DNA of 64,000 bases from Candidatus Kryptoniota bacterium (GCA_036567965.1 DATCTN010000030.1:62001-126000); one strand, 5' to 3'. Shown: positions 45,736 through 55,824, counted from the stretch's first letter. Notes: generated from the letters alone by a model not told the origin. Numbers and translations: made by a program.

Positions 45736-47991
45736 ATGAAGACCTCGTTCGTGATTCTTGCGAAGCTATCGATCCTGATCCCGATATCCGTTCCTGCCCA
45801 ATCGCACAAGGCACCTTTGGACTACGTTAATCCGGCTATCGGAGGTGTCAGCCTTTTGCTTTCGACGACGAAGCCGATCGTGCAGCTGCCTCATGACTAT
45901 CCACAGGTAACGCCGGTGTTGAATCCGGGATTAAACGATTCATATCTTGCCACTAAGGTTTATGGGTTTCCCGCCGGTGCGATTGTTCTCATGCCGGGTA
46001 TCGGGAGTGTGAAGACCGATCCGGATGAGATCGCATCGGATTTCGATAGGGATTTCGAAACACGCACTCCGTATTTCTATCAAGTGTTGCTTGATGATTA
46101 TGGCATCGAGACCTCTTTCACTGCGGGACATTTTTCAGTGTTCTATCGATTCAAATACTCAGGAACGGACACGAACCTCATTAACGTCATGATGGCCGAC
46201 AGCGGAACTATAAGGATCATTTCTCAGACCGAGATTGAAGGTTCCACTGAAGTCAATGACGTTCCATATTATTTTTATCTTAAATTTTCAGAACCGTTCG
46301 GTGACGCAAAATCCTGGGATTACGGCGGAGTGCCGGACTCCAGGACGGAAATTGAAGGGAGGAAGATAGGGATCACTTTGGTATTCACGCGGTCCAAGGA
46401 GCGGATGATTCAGGTGAAATCAGGCCTTTCATTTATCAGTCTCGATCAGGCCAGGAAGAATCTCGGGGAATCAATCCACGGTTGGGATTTTGAGAAACGA
46501 ATACAGGAGACTAAGTCGGCCTGGGAGCGTCTCCTCGGCAAGATCGAGGTCAAAGGTGGTACAGACAAGGAGAAGACTATTTTTTACACCTCGCTATATC
46601 GAGCCGAGCAGAATATGACAGACATAACGGAGGACGGAAAGTACTACAGTGGTTATGATCACGCCGTACATGACAGTCACGGAAGGGATTTTTACACGGA
46701 CGACCAGTTGTGGGATACCTTCCGTTGTGAACACCCTCTTCAGTTACTCCTTGACCCAATACAGCAGGAAGATATTATCCAATCGTATATAAGAATGTAT
46801 GAAGAGTGGGGATGGCTGCCGTTATTCCCGAGAATCTACGGCGAGTTTCCGGCGATGATTGGTCAGCATGCAAACGCGCTGATAGCTGACGCTTACTTCA
46901 AGGGTTATCGTGACTTCGATGTGGCGAAAGCATATGAGGCAATGAAAAAGGAAGCGATGCGCGCGACTATGCTTCCGTGGCGAAATGGGATCATGGACAT
47001 GCTTGATTCAATTTACTTGGAAAAGGGTTACTTCCCGGCGCTGAAAGAGGGGGAAACCGAAACGAATCCTAACGTTCACCCTTTTGAGAGGAGGCAGGCT
47101 GTTTCAGTCACCCTGGAGACTGCATACGATGACTGGTGCCTCGCGATGATGGCAAAGGAGCTGGGGCACAGTGACGACTACGGATATTTTCTCAAGCGCG
47201 CCTACAATTACAAGAAAGTCTTCGACACGACTATAGGTTTCATGGCGCCCAAGACCGCGGACGGAGAGTGGGTGAAAGGATTCGATCCGACCTTACCCAG
47301 CGGTCCGGGCGGGCGCGACTATTTCTCGGAATGTAACTCGTGGATTTACACTTTCAGTGTCATGCACGATATGACGGGGTTGATTCAGCTCTTTGGCGGA
47401 CGTAAAGAATTCTTGAGCAAACTCGATTCTCTCTTTGAAGCGCAGTACGGAGGCATTTGGAAGTATTCGTTTCTCGGCAAGTTCCCGGACATGACCGGGC
47501 TGATAGGGAATTATGCGCAAGGAAACGAACCGAGCTTTCACATACCGTACATTTATGATTTTGCCGGCGAGCCATGGAAAGCCCAGAAGATTATCCGCGA
47601 GATATTGGAAGTGTGGTACAACGATAGTCCGCTCGGTATCCCGGGTGATGACGATCTAGGCGCGATGGGATCATGGTACGTATTTTCATCGATGGGATTC
47701 TATCCGTTTTGTCCCGGCGCATCCTACTACGTGATAGGCAGCCCGATTTTCAAGGAAGTAACCATTCATTTGGCGGGCGGAAATTCGTTTGATATTAAAG
47801 CCGACAACGTGTCGATTCAGAACAAGTACATCGAGTCCGCGACTCTCAACGGCAAGCCGCTCATGAAACCATGGTTCACGCAAGAGGACCTCGCACACGG
47901 AGGTATTCTCGAGCTGCAGATGGGGCCAAGGCCGAACAAAAGTTGGGGAAGTGCACCCGAAGATGCCCCTCCCTCAATGAGCGATAAGTGA
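45736..47991 (+). CDS. Secreted GH92-family alpha-mannosidase
   Basis: The 751-residue product is a glycoside hydrolase family 92 exo-alpha-mannosidase. These calcium-dependent enzymes invert configuration and act on alpha-1,2- or alpha-1,3-mannose of N-glycans or yeast mannan. I recognise YVNPAIGG near the N-terminus, the barrel motifs GRDFYTDDQLWDTFRCEHPL and VSVTLETAYDDWCLA, the glycine-rich GIPGDDDLGAMGSWYVFSSM with conserved Asp residues, and the C-terminal GSPIFKEVTIHLAGG. A signal peptide (IPISVPAQ) precedes it, so it acts outside the cytoplasm. It is followed by a GH3 gene, suggesting they act together. The linkage preference cannot be read from sequence. Confidence 0.94.
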   Translation: MKTSFVILAKLSILIPISVPAQSHKAPLDYVNPAIGGVSLLLSTTKPIVQLPHDYPQVTPVLNPGLNDSYLATKVYGFPAGAIVLMPGIGSVKTDPDEIASDFDRDFETRTPYFYQVLLDDYGIETSFTAGHFSVFYRFKYSGTDTNLINVMMADSGTIRIISQTEIEGSTEVNDVPYYFYLKFSEPFGDAKSWDYGGVPDSRTEIEGRKIGITLVFTRSKERMIQVKSGLSFISLDQARKNLGESIHGWDFEKRIQETKSAWERLLGKIEVKGGTDKEKTIFYTSLYRAEQNMTDITEDGKYYSGYDHAVHDSHGRDFYTDDQLWDTFRCEHPLQLLLDPIQQEDIIQSYIRMYEEWGWLPLFPRIYGEFPAMIGQHANALIADAYFKGYRDFDVAKAYEAMKKEAMRATMLPWRNGIMDMLDSIYLEKGYFPALKEGETETNPNVHPFERRQAVSVTLETAYDDWCLAMMAKELGHSDDYGYFLKRAYNYKKVFDTTIGFMAPKTADGEWVKGFDPTLPSGPGGRDYFSECNSWIYTFSVMHDMTGLIQLFGGRKEFLSKLDSLFEAQYGGIWKYSFLGKFPDMTGLIGNYAQGNEPSFHIPYIYDFAGEPWKAQKIIREILEVWYNDSPLGIPGDDDLGAMGSWYVFSSMGFYPFCPGASYYVIGSPIFKEVTIHLAGGNSFDIKADNVSIQNKYIESATLNGKPLMKPWFTQEDLAHGGILELQMGPRPNKSWGSAPEDAPPSMSDK

Positions 47992-48072
47992 AGCAGGATA
48001 TCCTCATTGACGGATCAACCCGGATCTCGTGCTGTCTTGCACACATTCCCGAAGAGAAGGAGTTCCTGTAAC

Positions 48073-50409
48073 ATGTGTATTGATCTTTACAAACCTGGGC
48101 TGACGTCAAGACTGGCTTTCGTTCTTTCAGTGTTCTTGCTCGTGCTGGTGACTTACGGAAGCGCGTCGCTGCTGACGAGACCGGGTCGGCCAGTCAAAGC
48201 GAAGCCGGACTCTGTCGCGACCGCGCAAGAGCTACTTCCTTATCGAAACGAAAGTCTACCTGTCGATGAGCGTGTAAGAGATCTCCTTGAACGCATGACT
48301 GTTGAAGAGAAAGCGCGCCAGCTTGACATGTATTCAGGCGCGACTGACCTTCTCGACAAGGACCAACTCGACGAACGAGATCACGCGAAACCAGGCGCAA
48401 AGTTCAGTCGATCAAAGGCAGAGTCAGTGCTGAGCAATCTTGGAGTCGGCTCAATTCACGACCTTTATCCGGCTCCGGAACTCTATGATAGTTTGCAGTC
48501 CTGGGTAATTCACTCTAACCGGCTGGGCATACCGGCGTTATTCATCGAAGAAGGTCTTCATGGTTACATGGGACGGCTGAAAACCGTATTCCCTCAAAGT
48601 GTGAATCTCGCGACGACGTGGGACACTTCCCTCGCACACGAAACGGGCGCGGCCATCGCCTCCGAGGCGAGGGCCGATGGGGTCGACATGATTCTGGGTC
48701 CGGTTCTTGATGTGGCGCGTGAACCGAGATGGGGTCGGGTCGAGGAGGACTTCGGCGAAGATCCGTTCCTTTCGGGTAGAATAGCCGTCGGCTACGTTGA
48801 AGGGATGCAGGGAAGCACACTTGCTGATGATTCAACATGCATCGCGGAGCCGAAACATTTCGCAGGATACGGTTCACCCGAAAGCGGATTGAATATCGCT
48901 CCCACTCATGCCGGCGAGAGGGAAGTGCGTACCATCATGCTGAAATCTTTTGAAGCCGCGGTGCGAGAGGGACACGCGATGGGGATAATGGCATCATACA
49001 ACAGCATTGACGGAGTTCCAAGCACAGACAATCCGTGGCTCTTAAACTCCGTGCTCAGGAAAGAGTGGGGATTCAAAGGTTTTGTCCTGTCGGACCTCGG
49101 CGCAATCAGACAACTATATGATATCTTTTATGTCGCGCCGACAAGACAGGAAGCCATATATCTCGCAATGAAATCCGGCGTGGATATGCAGTTCTACGAT
49201 TTCCCCCACGATCTTTTCCAGAATGCTATAATCGAAGGAATTAGAGACGGAAAACTCCCGCGGCCAGTTCTCGACAGCGCGGTCGGCCGAGTTTTGCGGG
49301 CAAAGTTCATGCTCGGTCTCTTTGACCATCCCTTCGTCGACGTGAACCTTAGCAGTCGGGTTAGCAGGTCGCCTGATCATTTGCGTCTTGCACTCGAGGT
49401 CGCACGCGAGTCTATGTGCCTTCTCAAGAACAGTGGACACCTTCTTCCTTTGAGGAAGGACCTCGACTGCGTCGCCCTTATCGGCCCTAATGTAGATAGT
49501 ACCCGACTCGGTGATTATTCTGGACCTGTTAGTGATCGAATCGAAGAGAGTCTCCTCGAGCAGGTCAGGAAAATTGTTTCGTCGCGAACGACAATTCTTT
49601 TTTCAAATGGCAACGACATTGAGGATGCCGTCGCGAAGGCAAAGAAAGCACGAGTTGTGATCCTCGGCTTGGGAGAGAACTCGCGTATTTCCGGTGAGAA
49701 CCGCGACCGTTCGGAATTGAACCTCCCCGGCAATCAGGAAAAATTGCTTGAGGCTGTGGTCGCTGCTGGCGTGCCTGTAGTGTTGGTTCTGCAGAACGGC
49801 AGACCTCTGACAATCCCGTGGGCCGCAGAACATGTACCTGCAATTCTCGAGGCATGGTACCCCGGTGAGTTCGGCGGAAAGGCTATCGCGGAAACTCTTT
49901 TTGGGGACAACAATCCGGCAGGAAAACTCACAATATCGTTCCCTAGAAGTGTGGGACAGCTCCCCGATTTCTATAACTATGGCACCTCGAAGATAGCAAA
50001 GTACATCGACGGTGACGTGGGACCGCAGTATCCGTTCGGATATGGACTGAGCTACACGACTTTTTCATATGACAGTTTGGACATTCTCGCTCCTTCCCTG
50101 GAAAGCGACGGCGATGTAATCGTTTCATTTAGTGTGACAAACAACGGTAAGCTGGACGGAGACGAGGTGGTACAGGCATACGTGCGGGAGAGATACGCGA
50201 GTGTAGAAACGCCGGTAAAAGCATTGAAAGGTTTCGAGCGAATTCATCTGCGCGCGGGCGAAGCGCGAAGAGTCGTCATTCCAATCAGACTAAAAGATCT
50301 TGAGGTTTGGGGCGCAGACAGAAAATGGGAAATTGAACCGGGCGAATTCACCGTCACGGTAGGAGGAAATTCAGAAGGGAAGTTGACCGGAGAATTTGTC
50401 CTCAGATAG
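48073..50409 (+). CDS. GH3-family beta-glycosidase
   Basis: The 778-residue product is a three-domain family 3 glycoside hydrolase: TIM-like barrel (MTVEEKARQLDMYSG, then RWGRVEEDFGEDPFLSG and AEPKHFAGYGSPESG), alpha/beta sandwich (LPLRKDLDCVALIGPNVDS, ENRDRSELNLPGNQEKLL) and a C-terminal fibronectin-like domain (PFGYGLSYTTFSYDSL, EVVQAYVRE). The nucleophile is Asp341 in VLSDLGA. A signal anchor (SRLAFVLSVFLLVLVTYGSA) puts it in the envelope. ATG 48073 is chosen because AAGGAG lies ten bases upstream; an in-frame TTG at 48007 does not have this. It could be a beta-glucosidase or beta-xylosidase; mannoside context is by position only. Confidence 0.92.
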   Translation: MCIDLYKPGLTSRLAFVLSVFLLVLVTYGSASLLTRPGRPVKAKPDSVATAQELLPYRNESLPVDERVRDLLERMTVEEKARQLDMYSGATDLLDKDQLDERDHAKPGAKFSRSKAESVLSNLGVGSIHDLYPAPELYDSLQSWVIHSNRLGIPALFIEEGLHGYMGRLKTVFPQSVNLATTWDTSLAHETGAAIASEARADGVDMILGPVLDVAREPRWGRVEEDFGEDPFLSGRIAVGYVEGMQGSTLADDSTCIAEPKHFAGYGSPESGLNIAPTHAGEREVRTIMLKSFEAAVREGHAMGIMASYNSIDGVPSTDNPWLLNSVLRKEWGFKGFVLSDLGAIRQLYDIFYVAPTRQEAIYLAMKSGVDMQFYDFPHDLFQNAIIEGIRDGKLPRPVLDSAVGRVLRAKFMLGLFDHPFVDVNLSSRVSRSPDHLRLALEVARESMCLLKNSGHLLPLRKDLDCVALIGPNVDSTRLGDYSGPVSDRIEESLLEQVRKIVSSRTTILFSNGNDIEDAVAKAKKARVVILGLGENSRISGENRDRSELNLPGNQEKLLEAVVAAGVPVVLVLQNGRPLTIPWAAEHVPAILEAWYPGEFGGKAIAETLFGDNNPAGKLTISFPRSVGQLPDFYNYGTSKIAKYIDGDVGPQYPFGYGLSYTTFSYDSLDILAPSLESDGDVIVSFSVTNNGKLDGDEVVQAYVRERYASVETPVKALKGFERIHLRAGEARRVVIPIRLKDLEVWGADRKWEIEPGEFTVTVGGNSEGKLTGEFVLR

Positions 50410-50466
50410 ACATAAGATTCTACAAGCGGCTTTGATTTGAGGACAGAACTCTCATGGAAGCTGGAG

Positions 50467-51678
50467 TCACTTCTCGAGATTCGTCAGCGGTTTCAGGGCA
50501 ACTTCAATTATGTTCCCATCTTTTTTCATCTGATCGATAATTTCTATCGACGGTGCAGCGTCAAGGAGGAGCGTGCAGCACGCCGCTTTCGAATTGTCGA
50601 AAATAATATTTGTCATCTCCTCCACGTTTATACCGCTTGCCTTTATCTTGTCCAGGATTCCAGCCAGAACCCCTACTTTGTTATAATGCCGGACGACAAG
50701 TGACTGAGTCGCTGATGACCTCGCCCGGATATTCACGGTATTGAGCGGCACTCCCTTTTCCTTGAATGACCTGACGATGTTCACAACTTCGTCTGCGATT
50801 GCCTCAGACGCCTGATCGGTCGAGGCACCGATGTGGGGAGTGGCCGTTACCAGTCCGGCAAGTTCTGTGTCTTCGAATTGCGCATCGCCGCCGGCGGGTT
50901 CGTGCTCAAAAACGTCAAGCCCCACCCGGAGTTTCTTCGATTTGATCGCATCCTTAAGTGCGGTCGTGTCGACGACCTCGCCCCTCGATGTGTTTACTAG
51001 TATCGCGCCGTTCTTCATCGACTCGAGAAACGTCTTATCGATCAGGTGATGAGTCGAGTTCTTGTCGTATGCGACATGTATGCTCACCGCGTCGGAAATC
51101 CTGGCGAGATCTTTGAGGTCACTTATGCATTCGACATTCAGGCTCTCTGCCAGCTCGTTCGTCATACTTCTCGACCAAATGACCACCTTCATGTCGAGGC
51201 TGAGCGCACGACGCGCCACAGCTTTGCCGATCGAGCCAAACCCGACTATACCAATTACTCTGTCCTTGAGTCCTTTTGCTTTCCCGTAATCTTTCTTTTT
51301 CCATGAGCCTGATCTCAAGTCTCTGGTGGAATTTGCGATCTGCCTGTCGGCAGCGATCAGGAGACCGATTGCCAGTTCAGCTACCGCCTCAGTGTTCTTG
51401 CCCGGGCAGTTCGATACGTAGATCCCACGGGAGTTTGCCGCAGCGAGATCGATAGTGTTTACTCCGGCACCGGCGCGAACGATCAATGAAAGGTTTTTCC
51501 CGGCCTCGATAGTCCTGGGCAATACTCTGGTGGATCTCACGACCAATACATCCGAGTTACCTATCGCACCCGGAAGGTCTTCGGCTGATAGATCGGCGTT
51601 CACTTCAACTTCAGCGCCGAGGTCCTTCAGCGTAGCAACGGTTTTATCGGACAGTTTGTCTGCGATTAAGACTTTCAT
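50467..51678 (-). CDS. serA: D-3-phosphoglycerate dehydrogenase-like NAD-dependent dehydrogenase with ACT domain
   Basis: The 403-residue product belongs to the D-isomer-specific 2-hydroxyacid dehydrogenases. It has the substrate domain (VVRSTRVLPRTIEAGKNLSLIVRAGAGVNTID), the Rossmann NAD domain with GIVGFGSIGKAVARRA, and the catalytic Arg (NTSRGEVVD), Glu (DVFEHEPAG) and His (TPHIGAST). A C-terminal ACT-like domain (LVVRHYNKVGVLAGILDKIKASGINVEEM) is typical of phosphoglycerate dehydrogenase in serine synthesis and often binds an amino acid effector. ATG 51678 has AAGGAG upstream; longer in-frame starts at up to 51747 have none. It stands alone on the minus strand. Confidence 0.9.
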   Translation of the reverse strand: MKVLIADKLSDKTVATLKDLGAEVEVNADLSAEDLPGAIGNSDVLVVRSTRVLPRTIEAGKNLSLIVRAGAGVNTIDLAAANSRGIYVSNCPGKNTEAVAELAIGLLIAADRQIANSTRDLRSGSWKKKDYGKAKGLKDRVIGIVGFGSIGKAVARRALSLDMKVVIWSRSMTNELAESLNVECISDLKDLARISDAVSIHVAYDKNSTHHLIDKTFLESMKNGAILVNTSRGEVVDTTALKDAIKSKKLRVGLDVFEHEPAGGDAQFEDTELAGLVTATPHIGASTDQASEAIADEVVNIVRSFKEKGVPLNTVNIRARSSATQSLVVRHYNKVGVLAGILDKIKASGINVEEMTNIIFDNSKAACCTLLLDAAPSIEIIDQMKKDGNIIEVALKPLTNLEK

Positions 51679-51845
51679 GACAGGGGTCTCCTTAGCTCTT
51701 GAAATCGTCTTTCGTACTTCACCGGTTCGTCTGGTGCATCTCCTCAATGCGGGATTTTGGACAGGGAAAAGTTAGAAGGTGCGGGAGTAAAATTCAAAGC
51801 GAATTATTGTTTCGGCGGATAAAGGGAATGCTTGAGTGTTAAGGT

Positions 51846-53087
51846 CTATTCATATCTTAAGGATTCCACGGGATCAACACTCGCTGCGCGACGCGCCGGG
51901 AACACGCCCGCGAACAAACCTATGGTGGTAAGCACGAGGACAGTGAAGAGCATGATTCCGATTGAAAGGAGAGGTCTCCCCAGGAACTGCATTGGTCCGC
52001 TGCTTGTGTCAAGCATTCCTGCCCCAGCGACGATCCCCCAAGATAGAAGCAAGCCGCTTGTCCCGCCGAGCAGAGAAATGATAAGAGCTTCGAAGATGAA
52101 CTGCGAAAGGATGTAAACCCTTCTTGCTCCTACAGCCATCATGATCCCGATCTCTCTCGTACGTTCTTTCACGACGACATACATTACATTTGCCACGCCG
52201 ACTCCTGCTATCATCAGGGTAAAGAATCCAACGATCCCGAGGAATATTTTCACGCCGAGGGTAACCTTCTGAATAATCTCGTCGATCATCATCGTATCAA
52301 ATATGCCGATAGCACGTTCATCGGTAGGATCAAATCTATATTTCTTGCCCAGGACCTCGCGTATCTCACTCATCATTTGTGTCTGCATTCCCGGGCTGGG
52401 TGCTTTCAGAAGGATTGTGTTTATATGTTCATACCCATAGATCATCCTGAAAGTCGAATACGGAATTACAGCGCGTCTGGAATCGGGGCCGTTGTTCATT
52501 GATGTTTGAAGCTTCTTCTCCATAATTCCGACAACTGTGAAAGGCACATTGTCCAGCGCGACGGTTTTTCCTATCGGGTTTTCGCTCTTAAAGAGATCTC
52601 CGGCAATTTCATAGCCCAGGAACAGACTTCGCTGCTGGAACTTGATGTCGTGGGCGTCTATAAATCTTCCTCCCGGATCTGGATACATTGCGCGCATGAT
52701 TTCGAAATCGGGTCCGGCACCTTCACACTCTGTTGTGAGCCTTGTTTTTCCGTAGAACAGTTCAGCGTTCTTCCTGTACTGCGGACTGCTCATGACTATG
52801 TTTGGAATCGTCGCCCTTAGGAGATCGACGTCGCTCTCCTCCAGGTTGATGCCGCGGCCTTTCGGGAGGCCCTGGTACACTTTTCCCGTCTCGCCGCCGT
52901 ACACGATAAGGACTCTGTTCCACGCGTTCACCATGCCGTTCCTCATCGCTGCGCCGAAGCCGGATCCGAATGCAAGCAGGAGAACGACGGACATCGTTCC
53001 CCAGGTGATCGCGATCAGTGTAAGCGCTGTCCGGAGCTTGTGGCTCCCCATATCGCGAAAGAACTCTTTGATTAACTCACCTACCAT
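51846..53087 (-). CDS. MacB-like ABC transporter permease (second of pair)
   Basis: The 413-residue product has the FtsX/MacB permease layout: N-terminal helix (LRTALTLIAITWGTMSVVLLLAFG), large periplasmic domain, and three C-terminal helices with the coupling segment VKERTREIGIMMAVGARR. It ends in ARRAASVDPVESLRYE. It is the last of an adaptor - permease - permease set, starting 24 bases after its partner's stop. The two permeases are similar in length and pattern but clearly different, so they may form a heterodimer. No ATPase is present in the cluster; the pair needs one encoded elsewhere. Confidence 0.9.
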   Translation of the reverse strand: MVGELIKEFFRDMGSHKLRTALTLIAITWGTMSVVLLLAFGSGFGAAMRNGMVNAWNRVLIVYGGETGKVYQGLPKGRGINLEESDVDLLRATIPNIVMSSPQYRKNAELFYGKTRLTTECEGAGPDFEIMRAMYPDPGGRFIDAHDIKFQQRSLFLGYEIAGDLFKSENPIGKTVALDNVPFTVVGIMEKKLQTSMNNGPDSRRAVIPYSTFRMIYGYEHINTILLKAPSPGMQTQMMSEIREVLGKKYRFDPTDERAIGIFDTMMIDEIIQKVTLGVKIFLGIVGFFTLMIAGVGVANVMYVVVKERTREIGIMMAVGARRVYILSQFIFEALIISLLGGTSGLLLSWGIVAGAGMLDTSSGPMQFLGRPLLSIGIMLFTVLVLTTIGLFAGVFPARRAASVDPVESLRYE

Positions 53088-53111
53088 CGATTAGAGTCTC
53101 CCTGAATTCAT

Positions 53112-54347
53112 CTAGTCCCTCAAGCATTCAACGACATCGAGATTAGCCGCACGACGAGCAGGCATCATACCTGCGGATAATCCAATCACCGCCAGAATTG
53201 AAATTGTAGCTATGACGACAGGAAGGGAAATCTCGGGAGTACCGACGTACTGCTTTATCGGTATCAGTTGTAAGGCAGAGACGATTCCCCATCCTATTAG
53301 AAACCCGACCGCAGCGCCCAGTCCAACGATCATGAAAGTCTCCGCAAAGAACTGAAGGAGTATCGTCGATTTCTTGGCGCCGACAGCCCGCTTCACCCCT
53401 ATCTCCTTCACACGCTCCCGGACAACGATGAACATTATGTTTGCGACTCCAAGTCCGGCAACGCCAAGAGTGAAGCTTCCGATGATGCCCAGAAAAAGGG
53501 TGAATCCTATCGTGATGTAGAGAAGTATCTTCTCAAAATCCGCAGTGTTCCAGATGAAGATTGCGTCCTTGTCGGCGGGGTCGAAGCGATATTTCTCTCC
53601 AAGTGCTGCACGAACCTCTACCTCCACCTCGTCAGTCTTAGCAGGGTCTGCCGCTTTGTAAATAAGATCAGTTATGTATGGCGTTCCGAACATCGCGGTA
53701 AAAGTCGGTGCCGGAATGAATATGCGGTCCTGATCCTGCATGTAGTACGACGAGTTTTGGTTTTTCGGTTGCATGACCCCAATGACGGTGAATGGTGTCT
53801 GACCCACAAAGACGATACGCCCGAGTGCGTCCGTTTCCCCGAAAAGGTAATTCTTCACTTCATTGCCGAGTACCGCGACTCGTTTCCGATCTGCAACGTC
53901 CAGTGTGTCTATGAATCTTCCGCCTTGGACAGGAATAATATTTCTCATTTCACTGTATATGGGGTAGATACCCGTTATTCCAGGGTTGGTAATATTGATT
54001 CCATACCTGATCGGCGTTCCCATCTTGATGTACTCAGGACAAATGGACTGGATGTCGCGTACCTTCGCCGTCACTATCGACGCGGCCTCTTCAGTTAAGT
54101 GGATCTCCCTGCCGATACCAAAACCCTGGAACGGTTTCGTTGTCCGGTTTGGAAACATCACCGAGATGCTTTCACCCATCCCGTGCATGTTCATCATCGA
54201 CTGCTTCTTGAAGCCAAGGCCGAAAGAAATGAGAACTATGACAGTTACCGTTCCCCAGATGATCCCGAACATCGTGAGGAACGCGCGCATTTTTTGTGCG
54301 CGAAGATCAGCGAAAAACTCGGAGAAGAAACTTATAAATGCCGTCAT
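53112..54347 (-). CDS. MacB-like ABC transporter permease (first of pair)
   Basis: The 411-residue product has the same topology as the preceding gene: a first helix (MRAFLTMFGIIWGTVTVIVLISFG), a periplasmic domain and three C-terminal helices around VVRERVKEIGVKRAVGAKKS, ending in ARRAANLDVVECLRD. It lies nine bases after the adaptor gene, so the three genes are surely cotranscribed. Substrate unknown; MacB-type pumps commonly export lipids, peptides or siderophores. Confidence 0.9.
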   Translation of the reverse strand: MTAFISFFSEFFADLRAQKMRAFLTMFGIIWGTVTVIVLISFGLGFKKQSMMNMHGMGESISVMFPNRTTKPFQGFGIGREIHLTEEAASIVTAKVRDIQSICPEYIKMGTPIRYGINITNPGITGIYPIYSEMRNIIPVQGGRFIDTLDVADRKRVAVLGNEVKNYLFGETDALGRIVFVGQTPFTVIGVMQPKNQNSSYYMQDQDRIFIPAPTFTAMFGTPYITDLIYKAADPAKTDEVEVEVRAALGEKYRFDPADKDAIFIWNTADFEKILLYITIGFTLFLGIIGSFTLGVAGLGVANIMFIVVRERVKEIGVKRAVGAKKSTILLQFFAETFMIVGLGAAVGFLIGWGIVSALQLIPIKQYVGTPEISLPVVIATISILAVIGLSAGMMPARRAANLDVVECLRD

Positions 54348-54356
54348 GACAGATCT

Positions 54357-55469
54357 TTAATTGATCTTGACGACGGGTTTTTCGAGGAGCTTGTCGCCTT
54401 CTTTAAGTCCTGATACCACTTCGATGTTTATGGCATCGCTCAGCCCGGTCTTGATGGCGAGCTCTTTTGACTTGCCGTCGGGGAGAGAGAGCTTTACAAT
54501 CGAGGAGTCATTCCTGAAGGTAACAACCCTTTCCGGTATGTAAAGTATTCCGGTCTTCTTCTGGATTATGACGTCTGCATTGGCAGAGTAGCCAGCTCTA
54601 AGCGTAATGTTCTTTGTGTTCGAAATTGCGATCTCGATCGGGAACACCGATGCATTTTCCTTTTTCTCGGCTTCCAGCCATATCTTTGAAAGTCTCCCTG
54701 GTATCGTGTCGCCGGGAAGAGCTCCAACCCTAAGCTCCGCCGGCATCCCTTCGCGAAGTTTGCCGACATCAATCTCGTCCACTGTTCCCTTGAAGACGAG
54801 CTGACTCATGTTTGCCATTTTCATCAAGACGGTTCCTTCCTGGTAGGAAGTGAGTGGCGTGACGGGGTCACCAACCTCCACAGCTCGAGTTAGGACATAT
54901 CCGTCGATCGGCGCGTATATAATTGACTCAATCTTAGTGTTGTCTATTGTTACTCTTCCGTTTTGTATCAGGTCTAGATTGTCCCGGGCTATCTTGAGAC
55001 GCAATTCTGATTGCTTATATGATACGAGAGAGTTGTCAAAATCCCTTTCCGATATCAGAGCCCGCCTGTGTAAGGAATCCTGTCTGCCCAGATCCTTCTT
55101 GGTATTATCATAGTCTACAACGGCCAGCTCAAGCTGTCTCTTCGCATCAGCAAGTTCCCCCGGCGTCGGATCGGGCTTGACTTCGAGGAGCGGGTCACCA
55201 GCGTGAACGAACGCACCCACTTCGACGTAAAGGACTTTTATAACGCCGCTGACTCGTGACTTGATGGAAATCTCGTTTTCGGGCTCGATGGTTCCGATTG
55301 CGAGGGCTTTTTCCTGAATTGTCCCCTTGGCCACGGTTACACTAGCGATTGTATCGCCGCCTCCGCCATCCTTCGATTTTGCCGCGATCAGTGCCACGAC
55401 CGCGAGCACTACCAGGACTGCGAACGTTATGATTATCTTTTTCTTCCTGGTCTTTCGTTTATTGGCCAT
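54357..55469 (-). CDS. HlyD/MacA-type periplasmic adaptor subunit
   Basis: The 370-residue product starts with a basic, Lys-rich N-terminus (MANKRKTRKKKIIITFAVLV) followed by one membrane helix. A periplasmic adaptor then consists of barrel-sandwich domain (GTIEPENEISIKSRVSGVIKVLYVEVGAFVHAGDPL), helical hairpin (about 90-150) and beta-barrel domain (TVDEIDVGKLREGMPAELRVG). It heads the adaptor-permease-permease set and would join the inner membrane permeases to an outer membrane channel encoded elsewhere. Confidence 0.9.
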   Translation of the reverse strand: MANKRKTRKKKIIITFAVLVVLAVVALIAAKSKDGGGGDTIASVTVAKGTIQEKALAIGTIEPENEISIKSRVSGVIKVLYVEVGAFVHAGDPLLEVKPDPTPGELADAKRQLELAVVDYDNTKKDLGRQDSLHRRALISERDFDNSLVSYKQSELRLKIARDNLDLIQNGRVTIDNTKIESIIYAPIDGYVLTRAVEVGDPVTPLTSYQEGTVLMKMANMSQLVFKGTVDEIDVGKLREGMPAELRVGALPGDTIPGRLSKIWLEAEKKENASVFPIEIAISNTKNITLRAGYSANADVIIQKKTGILYIPERVVTFRNDSSIVKLSLPDGKSKELAIKTGLSDAINIEVVSGLKEGDKLLEKPVVKIN

Positions 55470-55614
55470 TTCGCATGCCCTCTGCTTTCTTGTGGTTTAT
55501 GAACGCTACGACTGAAACATCTATTGGTTTCGCAAAAAGCCGATTTCTTTGGAAGGGCGCTTTGGCCAGCAGTGACTCGTTCAGGAAGAAATTACTGATG
55601 AGGAGATTCGCTAT

Positions 55615-55691
55615 TGGCGCGCCTGGAGGGACTCGAACCCCCAACCCACAGATCCGAAGTCTGTTGCTCTATCCAATTGAGCTACAGGCGC
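55615..55691 (-). tRNA. tRNA-Arg (anticodon TCG)
   Basis: Read on the minus strand: acceptor GCGCCTG pairs with CAGGCGC, D-arm GCTC/GAGC, anticodon stem ACAGA/TCTGT with loop CTTCGGA giving anticodon TCG, and a T-arm GGGGG/CCCTC with the TTCGAGT loop. Discriminator G and an encoded CCA end follow. All arms fold. It reads CGA and related Arg codons. Confidence 0.95.
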
Positions 55692-55824
55692 CTACACAAA
55701 TTTATCGATGATCCATTCGAATTGCAAATTTCACGTTTTTGAGATCTAGTTTATTCTGGTGTGGGCACTACTCCCCATCGGCACCGCGATCTTTTTTGTG
55801 GGATTAAAAGCTTACGCTGTTCAC

